Shown piece after piece: positions 26,401 through 36,714 of a stretch of 64,000 nucleotides of DNA. Source of the DNA: Blastobasis lacticolella (taxonomy: Eukaryota > Arthropoda > Insecta > Lepidoptera > Blastobasidae); the NCBI GenBank assembly GCA_905147135.1, contig LR990044.1, forward strand, positions 11,164,122 through 11,228,121, in the 5' to 3' direction. Position 1 is the stretch's first letter; the number at the start of each line of letters is the position of its first letter. Both the position numbers and the translations under genes were made by a program. The notes under the pieces were generated by a model. The model did no database searches, was not told the origin of the DNA, and saw only the letters and a program-made list of their open reading frames with translations.

Positions 26401-29400
26401 TAGTACAGTCAAGTTCATTAATATGTGAGCATTGCCAAGGCTTCAAATATAAATGTACATGGAAGGGTACTTATATATCTGAGCAGATGTACATATGTTT
26501 GATTGATGAATAGAGAAGGTAATGCTCACATATTAATGAACTCGACTGTACCTATACTTACTACCTATGCAGCCTATGCTATATACCTACTGCGCAGGCT
26601 GAGCGACCCAAAAAGTCTGATCTTGGCCTCTGACACCAAAAGACGCCACTCGTGCCAAAACATTCATTGTTACATAACCGACAAAGAGTCTAATACTGTC
26701 AGGGTGCCAATTGGCTCCTGAGACTATTCTACCATCTTCCGGGACCCCAGCGGACGACCTTAGTCGGCGAAGCTGACCAAGGGTGCTATTCCTAATTATT
26801 ACCTTATTCCTAACGGGTCCACCATTTCCACAGGCATCTGGGCCGTAATAAACACGGCGGGCAGCAGCGCGCGCGGCGGCGCGGCCGGCTGGGACGCCGC
26901 GTTGCGGGCGAACGTGTTAGCCGCGCTGCGGGTGGCCCGCACCTTCTCGCCGTTGCTGGCAGCCGCGGCGGCTGAGCACGCGCACGCTGGCAGGCTGTTC
27001 TATATCGGTAAGGAGTTTGATGGTATTTTAATGCTCGACCGTGGGATATTGGGAGGGCATCACTGAGTGGGCGAGGAGTGATGTGGTCACAGCCTACCCG
27101 TACGGAAAAAGTCGTGACGTTTGTTGGTATGGGACGCACGCTGCGGGTAGCCCGCACCTTTTCGCCGTTGCTGGCTGCCGCGGCGGCTGAGCACGCGCAC
27201 GCTGGCAGGCTGTTCTATATCGGTAAGGGGTTTGATGGTATTCTAATGCTCTGCCGTGCAATTTTGGGAGCGTGGGCGTGGAGCGATGTAGTATCTGCCT
27301 ACCCCTACGGGAAAAAGCGTGACGTAACGGTATAGTAACTTTATAGTATGTATAGGTCGTGACAGGTCGACATGACAATTTGGGAATTGAGGCATGGATG
27401 GGGGAGGGCCCGTACACCAACTGCTCCATCCTTACCGCAGCTCGAATCTGTTGACCGTGTACCTATCGCTTTCGATCTCGTTCACGTTGGTACTTATAAA
27501 AATAAAAAAAGGAAAATTGATCTCGACCTATTGCGAATACCTTTTCCGTGTCGGAAATCGCATAAAGCATTAGAGACATGCAAATCTAGCATGCAAGTAA
27601 ATAAGTATTCACACTACAGGAAATAATTATGCGTTTATGATAAAATAATTTACATTTATAATAAAAATATACACTAATACCTACATCTAAAATAACAAAA
27701 ATATATACAGTAATACATATAAAATATACTAAACTAAACCCTTATATGTTATAAATATTTTATTAGGTAACTAACTAAACTAAATTAAAAAAGATGTAAA
27801 AAACCAGGGCCACGCGGTAAGGTGCCCATCATGGCGGCGGCATTCCCGCGCTGGATGGCGATACTTATCCGAAATTGTCTACTTACCTATTCATTGCATT
27901 CTGGCTTTGTGTTTTTTGTTTCTAAAGCTCGCGTTTTGGCGAGGCAGATCATTTTCGATTTGAGACAATTTCGAAGGACGTCATGGTTTAGTTATATTCT
28001 CAGTAGGTCACACCTATTAAATTGATACTCAATCCCAGGACTAACATCGGACACGGCATGCGAGCGCTCCTCCGCCCAACCAGACGCCGACGAAGGCCTA
28101 GCTTGCGCCGCTGCCGCACGCTGGGGCGTCTGGGGCGCTGCGCGTGCGCTCCGCGGCTCCCTGCGCGCGCGTCGCGTGCACGTAGCACTGTTGCACGCGC
28201 CGGACCTCCCCACTGAGGCACTTTACGCGCCCCCTGCCCAGCTCTCCGTGCCCGCTGCCAGGTGACTGTTGCTAAACTAAGCTAACACTATAATCGCTGG
28301 TACGATTCAGATGTGGAATGAAATCCCAGCCACAGGTTTTCCTTTGGACTATGATATGGGATAGTTCAGGAGGTATATTAGAGGTATCTTCAGAGACGGG
28401 CAAAGCATTGATAACTCCCCTGGTGTTGCTGAGGTCCATATGTGGCGGTGACCACTTTCTATCAGATGGCCCGCTTGACTGTTTGTCTGCCGTATAACAT
28501 TAAAAATGCCTGTTGACACTGGCCTAACATGTATGAGTTTCACTATGATAATTATTGTGTATGTGAATTTTCTTGGTAAATAAAGACAAATATTTGGTTG
28601 CAGGGCTGGGTTTTGAAACGGCTTCGCGAAGCCTGCAAAGCCCAGTGCAAAACTGGTGGCGTAGACTCAAGAAGTTCATTTTTGTAATCGAGTGTTTTGC
28701 CTTTTGCCGCTCACTTTAAATGGTTCATAGGTTTCCTCCGAGGAGGCACTGAATAGTATTGGAACTAAATGTGCCTCTAGAATATTACGATGTAACTTGT
28801 CTCGTAAAGTCCCGTTCTTATTTTATTTCCCCATGCTTGAAATTACACTCGTCAATGCATTGCAAGTTGCATATTATGCAACTAATAATACCTACTTGTC
28901 TTACCTTTTGCATCAGGTGTACTTAGGATGCTCGTTTGTCACTGAGTAGCAAATCATCTACATGAAACTCTCCGTCTATTTACACAATCATCTCATTAAC
29001 ATTAGCCTTCTCCCATAAATAATATTTCCCACAAAAGAACGAAATATACAGATCAAGAGTAAATGCTCTAATTGGTGCTGGATGCTCTAATGTGTTGGTA
29101 ATACATCCATGGGTAATCTGCCATCTTACGTAGCCATATCATTATCAACATACCTGTATTATTAGGTACCTACTCTTCAAACATCCAACAAAGACAAAAT
29201 AGGCTTAGTTAGGTATCTCTTAAAGTAATATAACTAATTAAGTCCTTGGAAAAAAGAGATTATACTTTATGAATGAGAAAATGAGAAATAATTTTGAAGT
29301 ATGAAATTAAACTTTACCTAAATCACAGAGCAAAAAAAAACAAACTTGTCAGTCTAACGTAGTAAACTTTCCAATAATTTTGATCTAAATATTAAAATGT

Positions 29401-29631
29401 GTCCACAGTCGTCCAGACACACCTAGCTCCGACGTGACCACGAGCACTGCCAGCTGCGCTGTCAACATGCCGGGCGAGGCTGCGGAATACAGCGCCAAGG
29501 TCATCCCCACCAGCGCCCTGAAGATCCTGGAAGACGCCCTCACTTCCCCCTCACCTCGAGACTCCTACTACCTGAAGATTAAGCAAGACTCCTGGTTCAC
29601 CAGAATGCCATCTCTAAGAGTATCGCCTTAA
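23297..29631 (+). CDS. SDR-family protein, probable pseudoenzyme (5 coding exons, 336 aa)
   Basis: Join 23297-23467, 24587-24806, 26834-27007, 28039-28261 and 29409-29631: 1,011 nt, 336 residues plus TAA. All introns are GT-AG with matching phases (0, 1, 1, 2). Residues about 6-28 form one hydrophobic helix, an N-terminal membrane anchor. The rest follows the SDR9C / hydroxysteroid or retinol dehydrogenase plan: beta strand plus cofactor loop (residues 44-57), LELDVT, then GIWAVINTAG (131-140). The normal TGxxxGxG reads TSVDTALG (48-55), keeping only the last glycine. The catalytic serine segment reads FYIGLTSD, and YxxxK aligns to AxxxR (212-216). Length and exon structure are normal and no frame is broken, so I infer a conserved protein without ordinary oxidoreductase activity. 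The start is the ATG at 23297; an ATG at 23279 opens only a three-codon upstream frame. Confidence 0.85.
23513..23783 (+). mobile_element. tRNA-derived SINE family 1 in SDR intron 1
   Basis: A tRNA-like head has an A box near 23524-23538 and the B box GGTTCGATTCC at 23566-23576. Then come GAAATGATGAATTTTAATTT, GATGGCGCTGTGTGAATTTG and a (TATT)n tail. Compare the copies at 43594-43838 and 6480-6738. Confidence 0.85.
24587..24806 (+). CDS. SDR gene coding exon 2
   Basis: Encodes residues 58-130: GRGWRVIGGCR, equivalent to the second SDR strand, and LATLELDVTRED. The acceptor is AACCCTCAG. Two donors lie 9 nt apart, GTGAGC at 24798 and GTAAGT at 24807, both phase 1. The downstream one is preferred because it gives PAGEHGIW, the usual family spacing. 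Confidence 0.85.
25263..25280 (-). terminator. Pol III terminator of tRNA-Gly
   Basis: Immediately 3' of the tRNA on the minus strand are T runs (TTTTTG, then ten Ts), a strong RNA polymerase III stop. Confidence 0.8.
25286..25356 (-). tRNA. tRNA-Gly: tRNA-Gly(CCC)
   Basis: A 71-nt minus-strand tRNA. The acceptor arm GCACTGC pairs perfectly with GCAGTGC, followed by discriminator A. The anticodon stem CAAGA/TCTTG encloses TTCCCAT, with anticodon CCC at 25324-25322. The TGGTGTAGTGGTATCATGC D-arm and the GGTTCGATTCC T-arm match eukaryotic tRNA-Gly. There is no intron and no mismatch in the stems I checked, so it should be functional. It reads glycine GGG codons. It lies antisense in SDR intron 2. 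Confidence 0.96.
25780..26010 (+). repeat. Interspersed repeat family A, degenerate copy
   Basis: Recognisable blocks are GTAGATTAGCACCAACCTCT, GCGATCTCTAACCTGCCTGC and AAGTCCAGCGGTGG. It lies in SDR intron 2. Confidence 0.55.
26283..26360 (-). repeat. SINE family 2 tail fragment
   Basis: Plus-strand blocks AATGTCCCAGTTGTGCTCTC, GGGTCCGCCTTGACCATGAT and CCAGGATTTGGC are the reverse of the family 2 tail. It lies in SDR intron 2. Confidence 0.6.
26834..27007 (+). CDS. SDR gene coding exon 3
   Basis: Encodes residues 131-188: GIWAVINTAG (equivalent to the NNAG segment), RANVLAALRVARTFSPLL (helix after the conserved Asn) and GRLFYI. GC-rich and alanine-rich. The acceptor is TTTCCACAG and the donor TCG|GTAAGG, phase 1. 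Confidence 0.85.
26918..27325 (+). repeat. Direct duplication: part of exon 3 plus a LINE tail
   Basis: About 100 nt of exon 3 and its donor (26927-27025) recur at 27138-27236 with few changes. They are followed in both copies by a decayed LINE tail ending CCTACCC(C/G)TACGG(G/A)AAAAAG. The second copy lacks the NTAG region and has no in-phase acceptor, so it should not be spliced in. Confidence 0.85.
27925..28013 (+). repeat. Repeat related to 2855-2998
   Basis: Shared blocks are GGCAGATCATTTTCG, GAAGGACGTCATGGTTTAGT and TTCTCAGTAGGTCAC. It ends only 26 bp before coding exon 4, so it abuts the splice acceptor region. Confidence 0.5.
28039..28261 (+). CDS. SDR gene coding exon 4
   Basis: Encodes residues 189-262. 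In active relatives this region holds the catalytic Tyr and Lys before the LRxxLR helix. Here the segment is ACAAAARWGVWGAARALR, so Tyr is replaced by Ala and Lys by Arg, while the following VHVALLHAPDLPTEAL strand and helix keep the fold pattern. The acceptor is CAATCCCAG and the donor CAG|GTGACT, phase 2. Confidence 0.8.
28330..28515 (+). mobile_element. LINE 3' tail in SDR intron 4
   Basis: Blocks CCCCTGGTGTTGCTGAGGTC, GGCGGTGACCACTTTC and ATCAGATGGCCCGCTTG followed by a CCGTATAACAT end match the tails at 37860-37980, 45660-45830 and 58900-59010. Confidence 0.6.
29409..29631 (+). CDS. SDR gene coding exon 5 (terminal)
   Basis: Encodes residues 263-336 and the stop. It carries the C-terminal region after the substrate loop, including ALKILEDALTSPSPRDSYY and WFTRMPSLRVSP. 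The acceptor is TGTCCACAG and the stop is TAA at 29629-29631. Confidence 0.85.
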
Positions 29632-29728
29632 ACGTACTTCCAAAGTAACCTTGTTATACCTTGAACTCATTACAAGAGTAAGCATGCTGAGTTTTATCGA
29701 TAGGATTCATATTTAAAAATGAAATGAT

Positions 29729-29734
29729 AATAAA
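29729..29734 (+). terminator. Polyadenylation signal of SDR gene
   Basis: AATAAA lies 98 bp after the stop. A second AATAAA is at 29921. Confidence 0.6.
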
Positions 29735-31499
29735 TTGTTACTTACCTGTTCTTTGTTATTTGTTTAAAAACGGCGACAATCTGGTTTGGGTTTATGTATC
29801 ATTTGTTTTTTAATAGTCATAGCAATTAATATTATAGTCATACTTGAAGCAAAGACTACATTTCGTGATGGAAGAATGGACAAAATGCGAATTATACCCA
29901 CGTTCTACTTATTTTGAAAAAATAAAGGTTTCAAATGCTGATAGCCACATGGATATACGAGAACTATCATTCGAGATTAATAAAATCTATCTACAGTATT
30001 AAAACCAATTTAGCTCATAAACTAGCAACGTGAGGGAATGAAATCGTGCCTGCTTCTCAATTGAATGAGAATGTAATCCACATTATCTTCAGAAAGAAAA
30101 TTAATAAAAATGTCTATGTGTTATGCAAAATATTCACCTCAAAGGACAGGAACGAGATTATAGAATTCGGCGCTGAATCCCGGTCAAAAGACTCTTGGCC
30201 TCATACCTTGGGCAGACATTTTCACAAATAAAAATTAGATGTTCTTGGTCGCGATTTCCTAGGCTTCTCTGCCTCTATAATACTGACAAATTTCTCTAAC
30301 CAAGTATCTCTTTCTCTGCGTCTGACGCTTCTTGTACTGCCATTGCTCAGTCTTGTTTGGCATGCAAAAGATATAGCTGTGCAAGGAGCTAGTCACATTC
30401 TAGTGCGCTCGTCGGATACGTACTCGTATGTATTGATCTTGATAATTTCATGCCTTGAAATTTTGAAAGAAGAAGGCCTGGAGTAATTAGGTTTGGTTGT
30501 TACTCATGCACGCCAGTTCGTGATTACAGCAACGCACAACATAGCAAATGCCCTGCAGGTATGTCGCCCGCAGTGCCCTGGTCGCAGACATGACATGTTT
30601 ACCACGTTTCGATGCTTTCATGCTTCCCCAGGGCACAACCCTGGGTGCTTTCATTGTTGTACTGTGTCCGATTCGATTCCATTCATAAAATGACGATTAT
30701 GATTCGAGATTCACGTGAAAATTTTACGTTGCTCAAACATCACTGAATGCGATTCGTTAGGACTTGTTTGCATTAAAAATAGGCTGCCTTCCAACTATAT
30801 CAGCCTTCACGAACATGTACTGTGTGCAAGTAGTAGTTTGGGCTCTCTAGCAATGCCTTAAGCGACCAAAAATCGTCTCAAATAACATAAAATAAAAATA
30901 GAACAACTTCGATCGATACCTACTTGTCTTTTTAATATTTCAAAAATTTTCAGTTAATATTTCTAAAATTATTTTTGTCACTTCTTTTCTAAAATAATGA
31001 CCTAACATTTTCTTTCATTGTTTTTTAGGTATAAAGGGCGAAAACTCATTAAATTTTTGCTGCTTCTTCTAAAAGAATTACAGTCCGTTCTTATCCATCA
31101 CAAAATGGAGTTTGTTTTTGTACAATTGCTATGACTACATCCATATGTACGTAATTATTTTGCTACTAATTTAGGAATTAGTCATACATATCTACATAGT
31201 AGCATCATATCATCATACTTGTTCTTTCATCTATTAACAAACGCAACAAAGGTACCTATACCTACCTCCTTCAAAAGCTTGTTTATTATCTCATTTACTG
31301 CTAATATGTAAAAGTGGAATAAGAAAATAAACAAATATTTAAAAACATGATTATACTGCCTGCCACTTGTTCGCCAATTTTCAGTTACAGCCAAATAAAG
31401 GACTTACGTTAGGTTCACTTTAAGATATTTAATGTACTTAACAGTTAAAAGAGTATGATTGATTATGTATCGAGGCTGGTGTAACCCTACTTTTATGAC
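29735..31499. other. Gap between convergent genes
   Basis: No exon, RNA gene or clear repeat seen. Small open frames at 30046 and 30493 have no motif. Confidence 0.4.
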
Positions 31500-31784
31500 T
31501 TAACCACGTGTATTTAAGATATTGTTAATTTCACGACCTGCGCATCCCTCCTCGATGGCACGGGATGGTGGAAGTAATGTGCCAAACCTGAAGGTACTGA
31601 ATGACTCGTTCCGGATGATCACTGTTCTCACAGTACCTTTGTCAACGATTGCAACTTTATTTACGATGGTGATGGACTCTCGCCTCCTATCACACTTTGT
31701 TACGAAGACTTCGTGTCGATCCTGTTGCAGCTTAGCCTGTTTGCTTGTGAGAGTTGTATATAATTTAAGCTCACATTGTGCCAA
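31500..31784 (-). other. 94-codon open frame, unassigned
   Basis: Minus-strand frame beginning MAQCELKLYTTL and containing RHEVFVTKCDRR, VIIRNESFSTF and CAGREINNILNTRG. It reads like protein, with mixed composition and charged and hydrophobic alternation. It has no introns or neighbouring exons and I do not recognise it. It may be a fragment of a transposon ORF. Confidence 0.3.
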
Positions 31785-32012
31785 TTGTATGTTATTGAAT
31801 ACGTAAAGGAAATGTATTTGGAAACCTTTGCATAATTACAACGCGAAGTTACTTGCGAACCCAGTGTTGTCTGCGTTTGTAAGTTTCTCATTTTGTATTT
31901 AATATTCTAGATGTGTTGTTGTGGTAACGACCAATATAATAATGACATCTAATTGTGTAAATATTTTTTGTGTTGTATAATTAAACACCCCTTTTAATTA
32001 CATACTTGGTAT

Positions 32013-32018
32013 TTTATT
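32013..32018 (-). terminator. Polyadenylation signal of DNase II-like gene B
   Basis: AATAAA on the minus strand, 56 bp past the stop codon. Confidence 0.65.
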
Positions 32019-32073
32019 TTCTCCTAGTTCTTAAACTAAATACGGCGTCAGAATAAATGCGTCGGGTCGGATT

Positions 32074-32341
32074 TTATCTACACTCAGGTTCGGTGCCTTT
32101 TAGGTTGTCGAAACTGACCCATATTTCGAAGCTATCTAGACAGAGAAGAGTTCCTCCTCTTTCTGTTAAATCGTTGCTGTCCAAGGTGCCAATACAGCTC
32201 CAGTACTGAGCGGGCCCTGATCCTTTCTTCTGCCAGTGCGCCGCAGTGCTCACAGCGAACTTCGCATTGTCATTCTTGGAATTAATGTATTGGATGTCAT
32301 CGGTATCGTACTTAACCGATATCGTATTTATAGAACGAACG
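32074..32341 (-). CDS. Gene B exon 6 (terminal)
   Basis: Encodes residues 277-365: NDNAKFAVSTAAHWQKKG, WSCIGTLDS and ERGGTLLCLD. In gene C the same region is split into two exons. The acceptor is AATTTCAG and the stop TAA. Confidence 0.9.
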
Positions 32342-35300
32342 CTGAAATTAATATCCAATTACTATACAGGGTGTTTCATAATACATGTATAAAGCCGAAA
32401 GGGTGTTAAAGTATAGCTTGCAAAGAGTACACTGGCGACTTCATATTATCCAGACATTGAATTTTAATTTTTATAAAAAATCTTCGTTTTTAAAGAAAAA
32501 TAACCATATCGACTACGTTGATGCGCAGCTCTATTTCAAGTTGATGATCCTAGAAGGAGAAGTTTAACCTTTTAAATTAAAATTACAGTATTTTTTTGTA
32601 CAGAACCCTCAAACCAAAAAATACAAAACGGCTAATTTAGATCTCCTTAATATCCCATTGCGCCTAGTACTATGAACTTGAGTGACCTTTTACAACTGAT
32701 TTCTAGAGATGCGGTCTTTCGTTTTCAAAATGTCGATTATCGACATTGAAAAGGTAAAAGTTCGATAGTCATTTTCTCGCTTACTATTCCACGCACGAAA
32801 AAAATAATTGTACCTATCGTTTTAATACGTTTAGCACTCCATCCAGTTCACGGCTTTATACATGTATTATGAAACACCCTGTATAATACTAATAGAAGAA
32901 GCGAAGAGGTTTATGAAAAAAGTGTTGCAGATATTATAGTTAGTTACCAGTGATCATTACAGTTGAGTTATCATATAGATAGGTCTGCGTATAGTGTGCT
33001 AATTAATAAAAAAAATTACAAACTGAGCAATAGGGTTCATCATCACAGCCCGTAACAGTCCACTGCAGGACTTAGGGCCTCTCCCACAAAAGGGGAGGTT
33101 ATTGCCATAATCTCCACGCTTGGCAGGCGGGTTGGAGATCGCAGTGTTTAAATATAACAATGGAAAATGCTGCTGCCCATTTTCCAGACTACGGAGACTC
33201 TTGATCTTTTGCCTCGATAGCAATGGGGTTATGTCGTCGTAATTGATTTCCTAGACTGTTCCTGCGGTGCTGTACAAACTATTTTACACCTCTTATCGTG
33301 TCCTGCGTGCCCAAACACGCAGGAGGATCTTATGAAAGCCACCGACAGTACTGTCTGTGTGGCTTAGTTTTGGGCCACTATATTATAGTGTTTGTCACTG
33401 AAACGCTAAGAAGAAGAGTAGGTGCCGTACCCTACCCATAATTATTTTGGCAAAACGATCCTCTGCTTTGTCCATATACGTCCAGAATAACGCCCTTTTG
33501 CTTAGCAAAGAATTTGTAGAGGCAGTATCGCTCGCCTGGCCTGCGCACCAACAGTTGCGCACGGACTGTCTTGTACTTGCTCACAAAGTCCAGCATTGAA
33601 GGAACCCTGGTAAAATAACGGCAGAATTAAGCTGGTTGAAAATAATTGTAGTAATTAGATAGTTATCGGGATTCCTGTTTTATATTAGGTTGGTACAAAG
33701 CGAAATATTATTGTGGATTAATGGTAGCGCAACAGCACACGAAGAAACGCTTCTATAGACTTCACTCCGGAATGGACACTGTTTGAAGGTGTGGATTAGT
33801 CTATAGGGTTGTAGTGTATCGAAGCCTATCACCGGATGAGAACTGCTCGTTGGGCAAAACACCACCCATGGCCGCTATCATATTAAGGGTAGCATCAATT
33901 CCCTAATAAAGTATAAAATTATGGTGCTCCCACACCGCTGTTGAAAAGCTTTTGTAAATCTTATAAACATCCGGAGTGGGAGCAGCAAAAACAAAGTTTC
34001 AAAATGTTTCAAGACAAAAGGAAACTTTTTGCAACATTTGTAAATATCGGCATGGTAGCACTGTCATAAGTAGGTAGATACAAAAAAACTCACGCATTAT
34101 CCTGCCGGTTTATTGGTTGGTTGAAGTCATTCCAGCCTGTCAGTAGACTCAGGATCTTGCCGGGCCTTTGAACCTCTGTGAAGTTGGCCCCAGACTGTTT
34201 GAGGGAGACCGCCAGCTCGTTTAAAACGAGCAGGTCCACCGAGAGGCACACAATCAAGTGACCCTCGTGTCTTTCAGATATTGGGAATGAGGGCCGCTTT
34301 TCTATAATCACAAAAATACGAGATGGTAATTATTATACACATACATACGTACACACTTTCTTTTTATACCACTAAAGTGACAAACAAGCTTACAGCCTGC
34401 CTGATGGAAAGCAGTCATCGCAGCCTATAGACGTTTGCAATATCAGGGGCATCCACTCACGCGTTGCCGACCCCGTAAAAACATTTGCACCCCTTTCTTG
34501 AAGAATTCCATGTTGTACTCTCCAGGGAAAACCTCTCCTCTCTCATATAATACATACATAACGTCACGCCTTTTTCCTGAGGGATAAGCAGATTAGACCA
34601 CATCGTTCTACTTGCTACGATCCTGACAGATCTCTCTCGCTTCTTCCACATTCATTATCCTTTTCATATATTTCATATTTTATAGGTTTAGGGGACCTAC
34701 TCTAGAGTCCGACATTTCTTTAAAATATTATCCGTTATTTTGTCATGGGAGGATGCTTTGAACTACCAAATATACCGTAAGGTCGAACATGGCAATCTGT
34801 TAAGTCAATATCTATATAAACTATAAAATAAATAAATTAAAATTGAAAATGTGTTGAATCGTCTTAGAGCTCATACCAGAGACTAGACAAACAGCATCTT
34901 TAGAAAGTACAGGTTTTACTGACTAGTCAAGTCGGGGAAGTGCGGTACGTCGTGTGCCAGGTACACTCCTCCGACCTCGTCCGCCATCAGGATCCCGTTG
35001 CTGGTGGAGGCGCTGCCGAACTCAGTCTGAGCTTCGAATTTTGCGTAGGCCAGCGGGGAGTGGACCGGTGTCTGTGGATGGACATGGTAGGGATTCATTA
35101 TTAGATCTATTCCTATCTTCCTAGTTCCTCCTACTTCTTAACTTTCCTGAACATCACAAATAACTATAAGTATAATATAGTATAATTATAAGTAAATTAA
35201 TAAGTTTTTCGGTAGAATCTTAATTCAGATTTAGTGCATAGGTAATCAAGTACTTTGATGGTTGTTGGCATTGAAGAAAGTGTACAATAAGTAAATCCTA

Positions 35301-36628
35301 CCAATAGAGCTGTATTCACTAACACGTAACATACAAATAAAATATCCTTATTTGTTGGATTTTCCAGTTAAAGTAAGAGAGAAGGGCGTTGGTTGTTAAA
35401 ACACATCTCCGCTCCGCTCGCCTCGTCTCCGCTCTGGTGGAGATTGGTCTAAAGTAGGAGAACTCTGTACGTGCTTACGAGACCAGTAACCAATGTTCAG
35501 CAACATTAGAAGTGTCCGGGAACTCATGGGTGACGGTTTCAGGTTTTACGATCTGCAGCACCGCAACGTGCATGCACTTCTTAGACGTGCCTCCTAATTC
35601 TGTTGGCGAAGCAAGGTTGACCAAATTCTTGCGCTGGGGACACTGAGACTGGTTTAAAGTCCTAGGAGCCGCTTGGCATCATCATCATATCAGCAGAAAG
35701 ACGTCCACTGGGCATAGGCCTCCTCCAGAGATCTCCACAAATGACAGTCTTGTGCCTTCCGCATCCAACTGCGGTACCTGCAATCTTTGCCAGGTTGTTG
35801 GTCCACCTTGCGGGAGGTGACGGTATGTTTAAGTCTAAGGTGTTGATGGTAGGGCTTACAGCAGCAGTGGTGTAAAGCGGCGTCAGTGTAAAGTCCAGCA
35901 TAGATTTCCCGGTGCCTGTGAGGAAGCGGTCGGAGGTCTGCCATCTCCCCACGTTGTCAGCTGAGATGTAGGAGTAGTTGAGCCCCCGCTTCATGTAAGG
36001 CGTGCTCGGCGGCTTGTATATGTACCACCTGATGTGAGGATGTGTCAGTCAAGGATTTTGAGGATCAGAGAAGAATGAGAGATGAATTATTTGAATCAGT
36101 AAAGATCAACTTTTAGATAGAAATCTTCAAAATTGTGTTTTAAAATTTATTTATGTTATTAATTGCAGCTTGCAGCCAATCTTAAAAAAAAAATCTTGGA
36201 GCTTTTAACCTTGGAAGGTTGTGGCGGTTGACGGTTAATTAACTTCGGCTTCGGCTCCGGCCAGAAATTAACGCTCGGTTGGACGCTAATGTTATTTAGG
36301 CCATTAAAATTACGGATTGTGGAGTCCAACAGAGTCACAGACTAACATTAAAGCAAGAAAATTTTTGAGCAGAGCAGAAGTATCTATACATCATATTAGG
36401 GAGGCGATGAAATTTGGCGCAAAAATTATTTGAATACTCCTTGATATTCTAAGGCTGAAAGATAGCTATGCTGATGAAAGTAAAGGTGACTAACCAATCC
36501 ACGGGTTTGTCGTTATTGTCCCGACAGTGAACGGTGGTGTACTCAAACGGGGCCCTCCGCCCAGCGCCATAAGCAACATACCAACACTTCCAACAACACA
36601 GCAAAAAAACAAAATACATATAAAACAT
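32074..36628 (-). CDS. DNase II-family protein B, HxK lost (6 exons, 365 aa)
   Basis: Join complement of 36495-36628, 35860-36028, 34924-35071, 34094-34301, 33436-33606 and 32074-32341: 1,098 nt, 365 residues. Intron phases 2, 0, 1, 2, 2 match gene A. Residues 1-22 are a hydrophobic Cys/Trp-rich signal sequence. The family motifs follow in order: HCRDNNDKPVDWWYIYKPP (34-52), GLNYSYISADNVGRW, STSNGILMADE and GVYLAHDVPHFP, with the central His at 141, then GHLIVCLSVD. DNase II is a lysosomal or secreted acid endonuclease that uses two histidine sites on a PLD-like fold. The second, HxK, reads N302-A-K304 here and the following GDINR reads GTLDS. I infer a protein that keeps the fold but has probably lost nuclease activity. 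ATG 36628 is the only in-frame Met before the signal sequence. Confidence 0.9.
32365..32883. mobile_element. TIR element (TACAGGGTGT family), 519 bp
   Basis: Ends with 33-bp perfect terminal inverted repeats starting TACAGGGTGTTTCATAATAC and is flanked by TA on both sides, as for Tc1/mariner-like MITEs. It has no transposase frame. The right part contains GTACCTATCGTTTTAATACG, as in the 62831-63099 copy. It lies in intron 5 of gene B, 24 bp from exon 6. Confidence 0.85.
33037..33215 (-). repeat. Interspersed repeat family A
   Basis: A minus-strand copy in gene B intron 5, with GGCAATAACCTCCCCTTTTG and GGACTGTTACGGGCTGTGAT blocks. Confidence 0.7.
33436..33606 (-). CDS. Gene B exon 5
   Basis: Encodes about residues 220-277: VPSMLDFVSKYKTV, YCLYKFFAKQKGVILDVYG and RGSFC. 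It has the same length (171 nt) and phases as gene A exon 5. The canonical FAKS-DLY-LLVESW pattern of gene C is much altered. Confidence 0.88.
34094..34301 (-). CDS. Gene B exon 4
   Basis: Encodes about residues 151-220 with ERHEGHLIVCLSVD and LAVSLKQSGANF. The GHxxxC segment is the DNase II GQxxxC region with Gln replaced by His. The exon is 21 nt longer than in gene A. Confidence 0.88.
34440..34660 (-). mobile_element. LINE C-terminal fragment in gene B intron 3
   Basis: Minus-strand blocks GAGAGTACAACATGGAATTC and TTCAAGAAAGGGGTGCAAAT match the LINE tail at 51520-51570. Confidence 0.6.
34924..35071 (-). CDS. Gene B exon 3
   Basis: Encodes residues 102-150 with LAYAKFEAQTEF, STSNGILMADE and the central motif GVYLAHDVPHFP. 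H141 is the candidate catalytic histidine. Confidence 0.9.
35680..35855 (-). mobile_element. RTE-like LINE 3' end in gene B intron 2
   Basis: Minus-strand translation, across frames, gives SPPARWTNNLAKIAGT, DCHLWRSLEEAYAQWTSF and an ATGATGATG end. This is the usual C-terminus of an RTE-like LINE. Confidence 0.75.
35860..36028 (-). CDS. Gene B exon 2
   Basis: Encodes residues 45-101: WWYIYKPPSTPYM, GLNYSYISADNVGRW and LDFTLTPLYTTAA. The acceptor is CACATCAG; phase 2 in, 0 out. Confidence 0.9.
36495..36628 (-). CDS. Gene B exon 1
   Basis: Encodes residues 1-45, the signal sequence MFYMYFVFLLCCWKCWYVA followed by HCRDNNDKPVDW. The donor TTG|GTTAGT splits the Trp codon exactly as in gene A. Confidence 0.9.
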
Positions 36629-36663
36629 TTCACGAAACTTGATGTCGCATAAATTCAACACTA

Positions 36664-36714
36664 CATTTTATGTTGCTATCCTCGAACATTGCTTTATTTA
36701 TTATGGTGATAAAA
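36664..36714 (-). promoter_or_regulatory. Conserved 5' flank of gene B
   Basis: These 51 bases are identical to 52074-52124 upstream of gene A. On the minus strand they contain a GATA-type TTATCA site, an A/T-rich ATAATAAATAAAG TATA-like run and GTTCGAGGATAGCAAC. The block starts 36 bp upstream of the ATG. It is likely core promoter and 5' UTR. Confidence 0.6.

Noticed and set aside
27078..27335. Second copy of SDR exon 3 as an alternative exon
   Set aside because: The possible acceptor CACAG at 27088-27092 gives phase 0 against the required phase 1, and the copy lacks the NTAG segment.
33680..33865. Mariner transposon end at TTAGGTTGGTACAAA
   Set aside because: Only about 15 bases resemble a mariner terminal repeat; no matching second end or transposase motif was found.
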